From the NCBI RefSeq assembly GCF_001269885.1, contig NZ_LHVH01000035.1, positions 434,001 through 498,000 on the forward strand: DNA of 64,000 nucleotides. Direction: 5' to 3'. Every line of letters starts with the position of its first letter. Within the stretch, counting starts at the first letter, position 1. The notes beneath the pieces are model-generated. The model was not told the origin of the DNA. It saw nothing but the letters and a program-made list of their open reading frames with translations, and made no database searches. Source of the stretch: Pseudomonas kilonensis. Its GTDB lineage: Bacteria; Pseudomonadota; Gammaproteobacteria; Pseudomonadales; Pseudomonadaceae. Position numbers and translations under genes: made by a program. Positions 37,752 to 49,602 of the stretch are shown one piece after another.

Positions 37752-37776
37752 AGGGATTACTCAAGCCTGATCGTGC

Positions 37777-38451
37777 CTACATCCACCCACTCTCCGCCAT
37801 CGACAACGGCTCCCCATCGCCAACGATGAAATGGTCGAGCACCCGCACATCGATCAACTCCAGCGCCTCCTGAAGCCGCTCAGTGAGCACCCGGTCGGCC
37901 TGGCTGGGCTCGGTGTTGCCGGAGGGGTGGTTGTGGCACAGGATCAGCGCAGCGGCGTTGTGGGCCAGGGCCCTCTTGACCACCTGCCGGGGATGGACAC
38001 TGGCGCTGTCGATAGAGCCCCGAAACAGCGCCTCGAAGGTCAGCACCTGGTGCTTGGAATTGAGAAACAGGCAACCGAACACCTCGTGGGGTTCGTGGCG
38101 CAGCATCGATTTCAGGTACTCACGCACCGCGAACGGGCTTTCCAGCGACGTTTTTTCCCGTGCCCGCTCAGCCAAATGCCGACGGCTCATTTCCTGAACC
38201 GCTTGCAGCTGGGCAAACTTCGCCGGCCCGAGCCCCATATGATTACTGAATGTGATCTGATCGGCTTCAAGCAGCGCGCGCAGGCTGCCAAATTGAATCA
38301 ATAGTTGTCGCGCCAGATCCACCGCGCTTTTGCCCGACACGCCGGTTCGTAAAAAAATCGCCAGCAGCTCGGCGTCCGAAAGACTCCCAGCCCCCAGCGC
38401 CAATAACCTCTCCCGCGGCCGCTCGGCGGCGGGCCAATCGCGAATACTCAT
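37777..38451 (-). CDS. radC: DNA repair protein RadC family (JAMM domain)
   Basis: A 224-residue RadC/YeeS protein: an N-terminal helix-hairpin-helix region (about 15-100, including [12 protein letters not shown]) and a C-terminal MPN/JAMM domain whose metal motif [15 protein letters not shown] has the two His and the Asp. Despite its name, direct repair activity is not established. ATG 38451 ([17 protein letters not shown]) is the family start; a 65-codon open extension upstream is rejected because it covers the divergent coaBC leader. Confidence 0.9.
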   Translation of the reverse strand: MSIRDWPAAERPRERLLALGAGSLSDAELLAIFLRTGVSGKSAVDLARQLLIQFGSLRALLEADQITFSNHMGLGPAKFAQLQAVQEMSRRHLAERAREKTSLESPFAVREYLKSMLRHEPHEVFGCLFLNSKHQVLTFEALFRGSIDSASVHPRQVVKRALAHNAAALILCHNHPSGNTEPSQADRVLTERLQEALELIDVRVLDHFIVGDGEPLSMAESGWM

Positions 38452-38596
38452 GGCATCTCCCTGATTGTGGGCGCCGCTGTTCCGTAGCGGTCGCTGTGAT
38501 ATCGTAGCCCATCTTTTTTGCAGGCGATTTGCACCCTGGCAGGCTGCTGCCAAGGGGTTCGCCCTGCACTGACCACTGAAATCGAAAGGCAGGCCT

Positions 38597-39805
38597 ATGC
38601 AGCGGCTGTATCGGAAACGCATCGTTCTGGGCGTCGGCGGCGGCATTGCCGCCTACAAGAGCGCCGAGCTGGTTCGCAGGCTTATCGACCAGGGCGCGGA
38701 AGTTCGGGTCGTCATGACCCGCGGTGGCAGCGAGTTCATTACTCCGCTGACCATGCAAGCCCTGTCCGGGCACCCGGTCCACCTGGACTTGCTCGACCCG
38801 GCGGCCGAAGCCGCCATGGGTCATATCGAACTGGCCAAGTGGGCCGACCTGGTGCTGATCGCCCCGGCCACGGCCGACCTGATCGCCCGCTTGGCCCAAG
38901 GCATCGCCGACGACCTGCTGACCACCCTGGTGCTCGCCACCGACGCAGTGGTCGCCGTGGCGCCGGCCATGAACCAGGCCATGTGGCGCGACCCGGCCAC
39001 CCAGGCCAACCTGCAACTGCTGGAAAGCCGCGCCCTGAAAGTCTTCGGCCCGGCCTCTGGCAGCCAGGCCTGCGGCGATGTCGGCATGGGCCGCATGCTC
39101 GAAGCCACCGACCTGGCCCAGTGCGCCGCCGACTGCTTCCAGCGCCAGGTCCTGACCGGCAAGCACGTGCTGATCACCGCCGGACCGACCCAGGAAAACA
39201 TCGACCCGGTGCGCTACATCACCAACCACAGCTCCGGGAAAATGGGCTTCGCCCTGGCCGAAGCTGCCGTGGAAGCCGGCGCCCGGGTGACGCTGATCAC
39301 CGGTCCCGTGCACTTGCCGACCCCGGACCGGGTCACGCGCATCGACGTGGTCAGCGCCCGGGACATGCTCGCGGCCTGCGAAGCGGCCATCCCGTGTGAC
39401 CTGTTCATCGCCTCGGCGGCAGTGGCGGACTACCGCCCCGAAGTCGTTGCCCCGCAAAAATTGAAGAAAGACCCTACAAGCGGCGACGGCCTGCTACTGC
39501 AAATGGTGCGCAACCCGGACATCCTGGCCAGCATCGCCACCCGCCCCGACCGCCCGTTCAGTGTCGGCTTTGCCGCCGAGACCGAACACCTGCTCGATTA
39601 CGCCGCCCGCAAGCTCAAGGACAAGAACCTCGACTTGATCGTCGCCAACGACGTGGCCAACCCGAGCATCGGCTTCAACAGCGAAGAAAACGCCTGCAGC
39701 GTGATCGACCGCCAGTTGCACGCCACACTTTTCGCCCAGACCAGCAAGAGCAAGATTGCCCGCCAGCTGATCACTTTTATCGCCGAACGTCTGAACCAGG
39801 TTTAA
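38597..39805 (+). CDS. coaBC: Bifunctional phosphopantothenoylcysteine synthetase/decarboxylase CoaBC
   Basis: A 402-residue fusion for coenzyme A synthesis. The N-terminal CoaC flavoprotein has [16 protein letters not shown], the active-site His in [11 protein letters not shown] and the Cys in [14 protein letters not shown]. The C-terminal CoaB half starts at the nucleotide motif [15 protein letters not shown], with NHSSGKMG and QKLKKDP. It converts 4'-phosphopantothenate to 4'-phosphopantetheine. It is divergent from radC and four bases upstream of dut, with which it is probably co-transcribed. Confidence 0.95.
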   Translation: MQRLYRKRIVLGVGGGIAAYKSAELVRRLIDQGAEVRVVMTRGGSEFITPLTMQALSGHPVHLDLLDPAAEAAMGHIELAKWADLVLIAPATADLIARLAQGIADDLLTTLVLATDAVVAVAPAMNQAMWRDPATQANLQLLESRALKVFGPASGSQACGDVGMGRMLEATDLAQCAADCFQRQVLTGKHVLITAGPTQENIDPVRYITNHSSGKMGFALAEAAVEAGARVTLITGPVHLPTPDRVTRIDVVSARDMLAACEAAIPCDLFIASAAVADYRPEVVAPQKLKKDPTSGDGLLLQMVRNPDILASIATRPDRPFSVGFAAETEHLLDYAARKLKDKNLDLIVANDVANPSIGFNSEENACSVIDRQLHATLFAQTSKSKIARQLITFIAERLNQV

Positions 39806-39809
39806 TGTC

Positions 39810-40265
39810 ATGCACGCCCTACAAGCCAAGATCCTCGACCCACGCATCGGCAACGAATTCCCGCTGCCGCAATACGCCACACCGGGCTCCGCCGGCCTCG
39901 ACCTGCGGGCGATGCTCAAGCAGGACACGATCCTGGAACCGGGCCAGACCCTGCTGATTCCTACCGGCCTGTCGGTGTACATCGGCGATCCGGGCCTGGC
40001 CGCGCTGATCCTGCCGCGCTCGGGCCTGGGCCACAAGCACGGCATCGTGCTGGGCAACCTGGTGGGCCTGATCGACTCCGACTACCAGGGCGAACTGATG
40101 GTGTCGTGCTGGAACCGCGGCCAAACGGCCTTCAACATTGCCGTGGGCGAACGCATCGCGCAGTTGGTGCTGGTGCCGGTGGTCCAGGCCCACTTCGAAC
40201 TGGTCGAAGAATTCGACGAAAGCCAGCGCGGCGCGGGTGGTTTCGGGCACTCCGGCAGCCATTGA
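39810..40265 (+). CDS. dut: dUTP diphosphatase
   Basis: A 151-residue trimeric dUTPase that hydrolyses dUTP to dUMP. The five motifs are visible: [47 protein letters not shown] and [10 protein letters not shown]. In motif V the usual Ser-Thr is His-Ser; whether this matters is unknown. It follows coaBC by four bases, and a 258-bp gap without a recognisable gene separates it from algC. Confidence 0.95.
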   Translation: MHALQAKILDPRIGNEFPLPQYATPGSAGLDLRAMLKQDTILEPGQTLLIPTGLSVYIGDPGLAALILPRSGLGHKHGIVLGNLVGLIDSDYQGELMVSCWNRGQTAFNIAVGERIAQLVLVPVVQAHFELVEEFDESQRGAGGFGHSGSH

Positions 40266-40523
40266 CCGGTGGTTTACAGGCCGGGCGTCCTGCCCGGCTC
40301 GTTTGTGAAGCTTGTGTTTCAGGACAAAAAATGCGCAATGGCTTTCTGCTAGGTTTCCCACCCGGAATCAATGTATTAGGCGAGCGAGGCCGGGGTAACG
40401 CTATCTCATGGCACTTTCCCACCACGAACTCTCTGTCAAAAACGCCGTCATACCCTTCAGCTTGAGCCTGCCGACGCTAACCGTCGGCCTGTCCAGTCAC
40501 TTTCCTGATAGAGCGCCCCGCCC

Positions 40524-41921
40524 ATGAACACCCCAGCCGCAATCGCCCCGATCTTCCCTGACAGCATCTTCCGCGCCTACGACATCCGTGGCGTGGTACC
40601 GGAAACCCTCACCGCCGAAACCGCCTACTGGATCGGCCGCGCCATCGGCTCCCAAAGCCTGGCCCAGGGCGAACCGAATGTGAGCGTCGGCCGTGATGGC
40701 CGCTTGTCGGGCCCCGAGCTGGTCGAACAACTGATCAAAGGCGTTGCCGACAGTGGCTGCCACGTCAGCGACGTGGGCCTGGTGCCGACCCCGGCGCTGT
40801 ACTACGCCGCCAACGTGTTGGCCGGCAAGTCCGGGGTGATGCTCACCGGCAGCCACAACCCATCGAACTACAACGGCTTCAAGATCGTCATCGCCGGCGA
40901 CACCCTCGCCAACGAGCAGATCCAGGCCCTGCATACCCGCCTCAAGACCAACGACCTGAGCAGCGGCCAGGGCAGCGTGACCAAGGTCGATATCCTTCCT
41001 CGCTACAACGACGAGATCGTCAAGGACGTGAAACTCGCCCGGCGCCTGAAAGTCGTGGTCGATTGCGGCAACGGCGCGGCTGGCGTGATCGCCCCGCAAC
41101 TGATCGAAGCCCTGAACTGCGAAGTCATCCCACTGTTTTGCGACGTGGACGGCAACTTCCCTAACCACCACCCGGACCCGGGCAAGCTGGAAAACCTCGA
41201 AGACCTGATCGCCAAGGTCAAGGAAACCAACGCCGACCTGGGCCTGGCCTTCGACGGCGACGGCGACCGCGTGGGCGTGGTGACCAATACCGGTAGCGTG
41301 GTGTTCCCGGACCGCCTGCTGATGCTGTTTGCCAAGGACGTGGTGGCGCGCAACCCGGATGCCGAGATCATTTTCGACGTCAAATGCACCCGTCGCCTGG
41401 TGCCGCTGATCAAGGAATATGGCGGTCGTCCATTGATGTGGAAAACTGGTCATTCGTTGATCAAGAAGAAAATGAAACAGAGCGGCGCCCTGCTGGCCGG
41501 CGAAATGAGCGGCCACATCTTCTTCAAGGAACGCTGGTTCGGTTTTGACGACGGCATCTACAGCGCCGCGCGCCTGCTGGAAATCCTCAGCAAGGAGAAA
41601 TCCACGGCCGAAGAGCTGTTCGCAACCTTCCCGAACGATATTTCTACGCCAGAAATCAATATCCATGTGACCGAAGAGAGCAAATTCAGCATCATTGATG
41701 CACTGCACGACGCTCAATGGGGCGAAGGCGCCGAACTGACCACCATCGATGGTGTGCGGGTCGACTATCCCCACGGCTGGGGCCTGGTTCGCGCATCCAA
41801 CACCACACCGGTGCTGGTACTGCGTTTCGAGGCCGACAACGAGGCTGAACTGCAGCGCATCAAGGATGTGTTCCACACCCAACTCAAACGTGTTGCACCT
41901 GATCTCCAACTACCGTTTTGA
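40524..41921 (+). CDS. algC: Phosphomannomutase/phosphoglucomutase AlgC
   Basis: A 465-residue alpha-D-phosphohexomutase. The phosphoserine loop MLTGSHNPSNYNG is at about 104-117, the Mg loop AFDGDGDRVGVV near 240, the sugar-binding GEMSGHIFF near 325 and the phosphate loop RASNTTPVLVLRFEA near 420. It interconverts mannose/glucose 1- and 6-phosphates for alginate, LPS, Psl and rhamnolipid precursors. This is the short form; no N-terminal membrane extension is fused to it. GATAGAGCGCCCC precedes the ATG. Confidence 0.95.
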   Translation: MNTPAAIAPIFPDSIFRAYDIRGVVPETLTAETAYWIGRAIGSQSLAQGEPNVSVGRDGRLSGPELVEQLIKGVADSGCHVSDVGLVPTPALYYAANVLAGKSGVMLTGSHNPSNYNGFKIVIAGDTLANEQIQALHTRLKTNDLSSGQGSVTKVDILPRYNDEIVKDVKLARRLKVVVDCGNGAAGVIAPQLIEALNCEVIPLFCDVDGNFPNHHPDPGKLENLEDLIAKVKETNADLGLAFDGDGDRVGVVTNTGSVVFPDRLLMLFAKDVVARNPDAEIIFDVKCTRRLVPLIKEYGGRPLMWKTGHSLIKKKMKQSGALLAGEMSGHIFFKERWFGFDDGIYSAARLLEILSKEKSTAEELFATFPNDISTPEINIHVTEESKFSIIDALHDAQWGEGAELTTIDGVRVDYPHGWGLVRASNTTPVLVLRFEADNEAELQRIKDVFHTQLKRVAPDLQLPF

Positions 41922-41948
41922 TTTTTTGAAGCACTACCGGAGCCCTGA

Positions 41949-42854
<906 letters not shown>

Positions 42855-42865
42855 GCGATACCGGT

Positions 42866-42908
42866 AAAAAAAGACCCCGCTCAACCTGGTTGAGCGGGGT
42901 CTTTTTTT
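42866..42908 (+). terminator. Rho-independent terminator after argB
   Basis: gaccccgctcaacc / ggttgagcggggtc stem with a short loop and flanking A and T runs; it is the strongest hairpin in the window. Confidence 0.95.
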
Positions 42909-42933
42909 ACACCTCTTTTCCAGATGATGCTTT

Positions 42934-43028
42934 TGTGGCGAGGGAGCTTGCTCCCGCTCGGTCGCGCAGCGACCGCAAAAATGTTGGGGCCGCTGCGCAG
43001 CCCAGCGGGAGCAAGCTCCCTCGCCACA
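42934..43028. repeat. REP doublet, family B
   Basis: Inverted arms tgtggcgagggagcttgctc and gagcaagctccctcgccaca, with inner partly paired ggtcgcgcagcgacc and gccgctgcgcagc segments, between the convergent argB and pyrE genes. Confidence 0.85.
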
Positions 43029-43049
43029 AGATCAAAATCAGCGGGCTTC

Positions 43050-43694
43050 TTAGACGCCGAACTGCGCCCGATAAGCCTCAACCGCCGGCAAATGCTGCTT
43101 GAGCTGCGGATCGTCGGCCAAAAACTCCAGCACCTGGTTCAGCGAGACAATGCTGATCACCGGAATACCGAAGTCGCGCTCCACTTCCTGGATCGCCGAC
43201 AGCTCACCGTTGCCGCGCTCCTGACGGTTCAGGGCAATCAGCACGCCAGCGGCCTTGGCGCCTTCCTGGGAACCGATGATCTGCATCACTTCACGAATGG
43301 CAGTACCGGCAGTGATGACGTCGTCGATGATCAACACGTCGCCGGTCAGCGGTGCACCCACCAGGCTGCCGCCTTCGCCGTGGGCCTTGGCTTCCTTGCG
43401 GTTGAAGCACCAAGGCAGGTCGCGGCCGTGGTGTTCGGCCAGGGCGACGGCAGTGGTGGCGGCCAGCGGGATGCCTTTGTAGGCCGGGCCGAACAGCACA
43501 TCGAACGGGATACCGCTCTCAACGATGGCCGCCGCATAGAAACGACCCAGTTGCGCCAGGGCGGAACCAGTGTTGAACAGGCCGGCATTGAAGAAGTACG
43601 GGCTGGTGCGCCCGGACTTGAGGGTGAACTCACCGAAGCGCAAAACGCCGCGATCGATGGCAAAGCGAATGAAATCGCGCTGATACGCCTGCAT
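43050..43694 (-). CDS. pyrE: Orotate phosphoribosyltransferase
   Basis: A 214-residue type I phosphoribosyltransferase that makes OMP in pyrimidine synthesis. [14 protein letters not shown] near 25-40, [10 protein letters not shown] near 70 and the PRPP loop [13 protein letters not shown] near 120 are the family signatures. It is divergent from crc with 83 bp between. ATG 43694 ([13 protein letters not shown]) has GAGG before it; the five-codon extension is rejected. Confidence 0.95.
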   Translation of the reverse strand: MQAYQRDFIRFAIDRGVLRFGEFTLKSGRTSPYFFNAGLFNTGSALAQLGRFYAAAIVESGIPFDVLFGPAYKGIPLAATTAVALAEHHGRDLPWCFNRKEAKAHGEGGSLVGAPLTGDVLIIDDVITAGTAIREVMQIIGSQEGAKAAGVLIALNRQERGNGELSAIQEVERDFGIPVISIVSLNQVLEFLADDPQLKQHLPAVEAYRAQFGV

Positions 43695-43733
43695 GAAAAA
43701 AAGCCTCAAATACCGCGGATTTAGCTAAATAGG

Positions 43734-43754
43734 TACACGCCGTGTATCATACAC
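43734..43754. promoter_or_regulatory. Nested dyad repeats between pyrE and crc
   Basis: TACAC-GCC-GTGTA at 43734-43746 overlaps GTGTAT-C-ATACAC at 43742-43754, two perfect inverted repeats in one 21-bp stretch of an 83-bp gap. TATCAT inside the second could be the crc -10. Which protein, if any, binds is unknown. Confidence 0.4.
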
Positions 43755-43777
43755 GCACGTGATTTTTGGGGCCATTT

Positions 43778-44557
43778 ATGCGGATCATCAGTGTGAACGT
43801 CAATGGTATTCAGGCTGCAGTGGAGCGAGGTTTGCTCAGTTGGCTGCAAGCACAGAATGCCGACGTCATCTGCCTGCAGGACACCCGCGCCTCCGCCTTT
43901 GAACTGGACGATGCAGCCTTCCAACTGGACGGTTACTTCCTTTATGCCTGCGATGCCGAAGTCCCCGCCCAGGGTGGCGTGGCTTTGTACTCGCGGCTGC
44001 AACCGAAGGCTGTCATCAACGGTCTCGGTTTCGAGACGGCGGACCGCTACGGGCGCTACCTGCAAGCCGATTTCGACAAGGTCAGCATCGCGACCTTACT
44101 GCTTCCTTCGGGGCAGAACGGCGATGAAGATTTGAATCAGAAATTCAAGTTGATGGACGACTTCGCCCGCTATCTGGATAAACAGCGGCGCAAACGTCGC
44201 GAGTACATCTATTGTGGCTCGCTGTACGTGGCGCAACAGAAGCTGGATATCAAGAACTGGCGCGACAGCCAACAATCTCCTGGTTTCCTGGCGCCGGAGC
44301 GGGCCTGGATGGACGAGATCATTGGCAACATGGGTTATGTCGACGCCCTGCGCGAAGTCAGCCGTGAAGGCGACCAGTACAGCTGGTGGCCGGACAACGA
44401 ACAGGCCGAGATGCTCAACCTTGGCTGGCGCTTCGACTACCAGTTGCTGACACCTGGGCTGCGCCGCTTCGTACGCAGCGCCCGCCTGCCGCGCCAGCCA
44501 CGGTTCTCGCAGCATGCGCCGCTGATCGTGGATTACGACTGGACGCTGACCATCTAA
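43778..44557 (+). CDS. crc: Catabolite repression control protein Crc
   Basis: A 259-residue member of the endonuclease/exonuclease/phosphatase fold: MRIISVNVNGIQAAVERGL at the start, ICLQDTR, YIYCGSLYVAQQ and HAPLIVDYDWTL at the end. In Pseudomonas Crc works with Hfq to block translation of catabolic mRNAs, under control of CrcZ-type RNAs. In place of the usual catalytic Asp-Asn-pair regions it has altered residues (GSLYVAQ where active enzymes have GDxN), in keeping with no nuclease activity. It is divergent from pyrE, as in PAO1. Confidence 0.93.
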   Translation: MRIISVNVNGIQAAVERGLLSWLQAQNADVICLQDTRASAFELDDAAFQLDGYFLYACDAEVPAQGGVALYSRLQPKAVINGLGFETADRYGRYLQADFDKVSIATLLLPSGQNGDEDLNQKFKLMDDFARYLDKQRRKRREYIYCGSLYVAQQKLDIKNWRDSQQSPGFLAPERAWMDEIIGNMGYVDALREVSREGDQYSWWPDNEQAEMLNLGWRFDYQLLTPGLRRFVRSARLPRQPRFSQHAPLIVDYDWTLTI

Positions 44558-44589
44558 GCGTATCGACGACCGCCTCAAGCCGGCCGAAC

Positions 44590-44625
44590 AAAAAATGCCC
44601 GTATCGCAAGATACGGGCATTTTTT
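44590..44625. terminator. Bidirectional terminator between crc and gltS
   Basis: aaaaatgcccgtatc and gatacgggcattttt arms with a cgca loop, 33 bp after crc and 26 bp after the convergent gltS stop; it can serve both. Confidence 0.9.
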
Positions 44626-44650
44626 ATGGCGAACGCTACTGCGCGGAACC

Positions 44651-45859
44651 TCAAGCCGTGGCAAAAAACGGCAGGGCAAGGTACAACTTGATGACGATGA
44701 CGTTAATGATATCGATGAAGAACGCCCCCACCATCGGCACCACCAGAAACGCTATCTGCGAAGGTCCGTAGCGCTGCGTCACTGCCTGCATGTTGGCGAT
44801 GGCCGTCGGCGTGGCACCCAATCCAAAACCGCAATGCCCTGCCGCCAAGACGGCTGCATCGTAATGACTGCCCATGAGCCTGAACGTCACGAAAATCGCA
44901 AACAACGCCATGACCAATGTCTGGGCCACCAGAATGATGAAGATCGGTAGGGCCAGTGACGCCAGGTCCCACAATTTGAGTGACATCAAGGCGATCGCCA
45001 GGAACAGTGACAGGCTGACATTGCCAAGTACGGACACTTCTCGCTCAAAGACCTGATACAAGCCGAGTGCCGAAAGTCCATTACGCAGGACCACCCCCAC
45101 GAACAAGACACAAACGAATGTCGGCAACTCGAATGCGGTGTCGTGGAGCTGCCCATTCAAGAGCGTACCGACCAACAGGCTGACCGCAATCAGCGCCAGC
45201 GTCTCGATAAACGAAAACGGTGTAATCGAGCGCTCTTTGTTCGGCTGTTCGAAGCCCTTGGGTATCCGGGGCTTTTCTGATTCAAGGCCGCCGGGTGACT
45301 GGACACGCTTGATGAGCAGGCGCGCAACCGGTCCACCGATCAAGCCACCCAACACCAAACCAAACGTCGCGGAAGCCATCGCAAGTTCGGAGGCGGAAGC
45401 CAGACCGTACTTCTCACTGAACACCGTCCCCCACGCCGCGCCGGTACCGTGACCGCCCGCCAAGCTGATCGAGCCAGTCAGCAACCCCATTAACGGATCG
45501 AGCCCCAGCGCTTTTGCGAGCCCGATGCCCATGGCATTCTGGACCACCAACAGGCCGACGACCGCCAGCAGGAAAATCCCAACTATGCGCCCGCCTTTCT
45601 TCAGGCTCGCGAAGTCTGCGCTCAGGCCAATCGTGGCAAAAAATGCCAGCATCAACGGGGTCTGCAATGAAGTATCAAATCGAACTTCAACTTCAAGCCC
45701 CCGCAAAGCCAGGAGCACCAGGGCAACTACCAGCCCGCCCGCTACAGGCTCAGGGATATTGTAGGCGCGTAGAAAACCAACACGTGTAACAAGTCCGCGC
45801 CCCAGCAAAAGCACTAGAGAGGCGGCGACAAGTGTTCCATAGAAATCGAGCTGAAACAT
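44651..45859 (-). CDS. gltS: Sodium/glutamate symporter
   Basis: A 402-residue GltS (ESS) family carrier with about ten membrane segments. Two-fold re-entrant loops read TGSISLAGGHGTGAAWG in the first half and AAVLAAGHCGFGLGATPTAIANMQ in the second, and ESS family helices flank them. It takes up glutamate with sodium. In PAO1, as I recall, this place between crc and the DUF4870 gene has no such gene, so it may be an insertion. GTTCAAAG precedes the ATG; a good ribosome site is not obvious. Confidence 0.93.
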   Translation of the reverse strand: MFQLDFYGTLVAASLVLLLGRGLVTRVGFLRAYNIPEPVAGGLVVALVLLALRGLEVEVRFDTSLQTPLMLAFFATIGLSADFASLKKGGRIVGIFLLAVVGLLVVQNAMGIGLAKALGLDPLMGLLTGSISLAGGHGTGAAWGTVFSEKYGLASASELAMASATFGLVLGGLIGGPVARLLIKRVQSPGGLESEKPRIPKGFEQPNKERSITPFSFIETLALIAVSLLVGTLLNGQLHDTAFELPTFVCVLFVGVVLRNGLSALGLYQVFEREVSVLGNVSLSLFLAIALMSLKLWDLASLALPIFIILVAQTLVMALFAIFVTFRLMGSHYDAAVLAAGHCGFGLGATPTAIANMQAVTQRYGPSQIAFLVVPMVGAFFIDIINVIVIKLYLALPFFATA

Positions 45860-46163
45860 GAGTGTTTATTCTTTGAACATATATTCAGGGGCGAACTTTT
45901 TACCTGGACACGCCTCTTGAACAGGTTGATTGTCTCAACACTGATTGGCTTTGAATTCAAGGACCTTCAATGGTCCGAATATATCGAAATATTTCGGATG
46001 GAATATAACTTGGCGCAACTCTATCAATCGAAGCGTCTTATTGCCAAGCATAGAGACCACACTAAAACTGTGCAGTTGTGACTAGAAGTGTAAGAGCGGT
46101 ATAAGCGCACAATAACGCTCTACGCAATGAGATACCGTACATAAAGAGAAACATTTATGGCTT
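45860..46163. other. Gene-poor AT-rich gap upstream of gltS
   Basis: I see no gene in about 300 bp. The gap is plainly richer in A and T than its neighbours. It contains an inverted repeat GGACC/GGTCC at 45961-45976 and the 12-bp palindrome CGAAATATTTCG at 45985-45996 inside a larger near-dyad CCGAATAT...ATATTTCGG. It must carry the gltS promoter on the minus strand. Confidence 0.6.
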
Positions 46164-46198
46164 CAAAAAAGACAATGCCCCGATAAACCGGGGCATTG
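46164..46198 (-). terminator. Rho-independent terminator after the DUF4870 gene
   Basis: caatgcccc / ggggcattg arms with a T-rich tail (ttttttgaag) on the minus strand, 24 bp from the stop. Confidence 0.85.
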
Positions 46199-46221
46199 TT
46201 CTTGAATCGCAGCGCTGATCG

Positions 46222-46590
46222 TTATTTGACCAAGCGCCAGGTAAACGGATACCGATACGGCTGCCCTTCATTGGCCTTCACGCCACCAATGATCGTCAGC
46301 ACCAGCGCACCGATGGCCACCAGGCCAAACAGGAAGAAGCCGATCACCACGACCATCAGCAGCAAGCTGATCGCCGAGGCAATCGCCACGGTGATCTGGA
46401 AGTTCAGCGCTTCCTTGCCCTGGGCATCAATGAACGGGTCGGACTCACGCTTGAGCTGCCAGAGCACCAACGGCCCGATCAGCGTACCGAACGGAATCCA
46501 GATCCCCAACAAGGCGGACAGGTGACAAAACATTGCCCATTGACGCGCCTCTTTGCTCGGCTGGGGCAGCAGGATTTGCTCATCACTCAT
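46222..46590 (-). CDS. DUF4870 domain-containing membrane protein
   Basis: A 122-residue protein with three or four membrane segments: ARQWAMFCHLSALLGIWIPFGTLIGPLVLW at about 15-45 and a second block LLLMVVVIGFFLFGLVAIGALVLTIIGG at about 77-105. The pattern LKRESDPFIDAQGKEALNFQIT is the DUF4870 signature. No function is established. In PAO1 a similar gene lies between crc and rph. Confidence 0.85.
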   Translation of the reverse strand: MSDEQILLPQPSKEARQWAMFCHLSALLGIWIPFGTLIGPLVLWQLKRESDPFIDAQGKEALNFQITVAIASAISLLLMVVVIGFFLFGLVAIGALVLTIIGGVKANEGQPYRYPFTWRLVK

Positions 46591-46621
46591 GACGCTCTCC
46601 TTGTCTTGAAGCGGGAATCGA

Positions 46622-47344
46622 TCAGTCAGCCAAGGCGGCCTTTTGCAGTTCGAAGATCTCGTTCATGCCTTTCTTCGCCAACTCCAGCATAGCGTTCAAT
46701 TCTTCCGGCTGGAACGGTGCGCCCTCGGCAGTGCCCTGGACTTCGATGAAACCGCCGGCACTGGTCATGACCACGTTCAGGTCAGTCTCGGCAGCGGAGT
46801 CTTCCAGGTAATCCAGGTCCAGCACCGGCTCGCCCTGGTACATGCCCACGGACACAGCGGCGATCATTTGCTTGAGCGGGTCGCCGCCCTTGAGGCCGCC
46901 GCGCTTCTTGATCACTTTCAAGGCATCGACCAGGGCGACCATGGCCCCAGTGATGGAGGCAGTACGGGTACCGCCGTCGGCCTGGATCACGTCGCAATCG
47001 ACATACAGCGTCACATCGCCCAACTTGGACATGTCCAGAGCAGCACGCAGCGAACGGCCGATCAGGCGTTGGATTTCCAGGGTACGGCCGCCCTGCTTGC
47101 CACGGCTGGCCTCACGCTGGTTCCGCTCACCGGTGGCACGCGGCAGCATGCCGTATTCGGCTGTCAGCCAGCCTTGGCCCTGGCCCTTGAGGAACCGTGG
47201 CACGCCGTTTTCGACACTGACAGTGCAGATGACTTTGGTATCACCGAATTCGACCAGTACAGATCCCTCGGCGTGTTTGGTGTAGTTGCGGGTAATGCGG
47301 ATCGAGCGAAGCTGATCGGCAGCGCGACCACTTGGACGTTTCAT
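46622..47344 (-). CDS. rph: Ribonuclease PH
   Basis: A 240-residue phosphorolytic 3'-5' exoribonuclease that trims tRNA ends. [26 protein letters not shown], the phosphate-binding [33 protein letters not shown] and the C-terminal [16 protein letters not shown] are signatures. ATG 47344 (MKRPSGRAA) is the family start; the open 20-codon extension is rejected. It is divergent from yicC. Confidence 0.95.
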   Translation of the reverse strand: MKRPSGRAADQLRSIRITRNYTKHAEGSVLVEFGDTKVICTVSVENGVPRFLKGQGQGWLTAEYGMLPRATGERNQREASRGKQGGRTLEIQRLIGRSLRAALDMSKLGDVTLYVDCDVIQADGGTRTASITGAMVALVDALKVIKKRGGLKGGDPLKQMIAAVSVGMYQGEPVLDLDYLEDSAAETDLNVVMTSAGGFIEVQGTAEGAPFQPEELNAMLELAKKGMNEIFELQKAALAD

Positions 47345-47616
47345 AGGGAATACCTGTACGGAGGACGGAAAACTGCCGAGCATTATAGAGCCGTGAATCG
47401 TCATAGGGCAGTTAAACGTCGCTCGGTTCTAAAAGCCGGCGCGAGCGAAGCCGCGCAAAGGCCCGCCCGACGGGCTGCCACGCTTTGTCGCAAGCGCGGT
47501 TGGGGCATACGCGTCACTGCGCTACAATCCTGCGCCTTTGCTGCCCTTGGGCTTTTAATTTACAGATCCCAGGCCCACGACCACCGTCGTGCCGGCCTGC
47601 ATTGCGAGGAACCTCC

Positions 47617-49111
<1,495 letters not shown>

Positions 49112-49278
49112 ACAGCCCTTCCCAAAACCGCTGCGACGGCTTTACATTGGTAGTCGCAGCGCGCCGAGGGGTTTGGTTAAAAAATCAGCGCTTCCCTAAA
49201 CGCTGGTGTTTTTTTAAACTGTCGAGTCCGCTCGCCCAACCGGGCAGCGCGCATATTGCATTCGCTCCGAGGAATACC

Positions 49279-49542
49279 ATGGCCCGCGTAACCGTTGAAG
49301 ACTGCCTAGAACACGTGGAAAACCGCTTTGAGCTGGTCATGCTCTCTACCAAGCGTGCCCGTCAACTGGCCACCGGTGGCAAAGAGCCGTTGGTCCAGTG
49401 GGAAAACGACAAGCCTACCGTAGTAGCGCTGCGTGAAATCGCCGAAGGCCTGATGAGCTACGAGTTCATCGCCAACGCTGAAATCGTCGAAGACGAACCG
49501 CTGTTCGCAGCGTTCGAGGACGAGTCCAACGAGGCGGTCTAA
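49279..49542 (+). CDS. rpoZ: DNA-directed RNA polymerase subunit omega
   Basis: An 87-residue omega subunit: [35 protein letters not shown] is the family signature. It supports RNA polymerase assembly and ppGpp binding, which fits its operon with spoT, 60 bp downstream. The 44-codon open extension upstream is rejected because CGAGGAA seven bases before ATG 49279 gives the standard size. Confidence 0.95.
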   Translation: MARVTVEDCLEHVENRFELVMLSTKRARQLATGGKEPLVQWENDKPTVVALREIAEGLMSYEFIANAEIVEDEPLFAAFEDESNEAV

Positions 49543-49602
49543 GCCTATGCCTGGTCGACGTAGCACGGCGCGGGGTCACAGCAAACGGCAGGAGTCATCA
49601 TC

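Noticed and set aside
45985-45996. 12-bp palindrome taken as an attachment site
   Set aside because: No integrase gene, direct repeat or tRNA nearby; more likely a control site or chance in AT-rich DNA.
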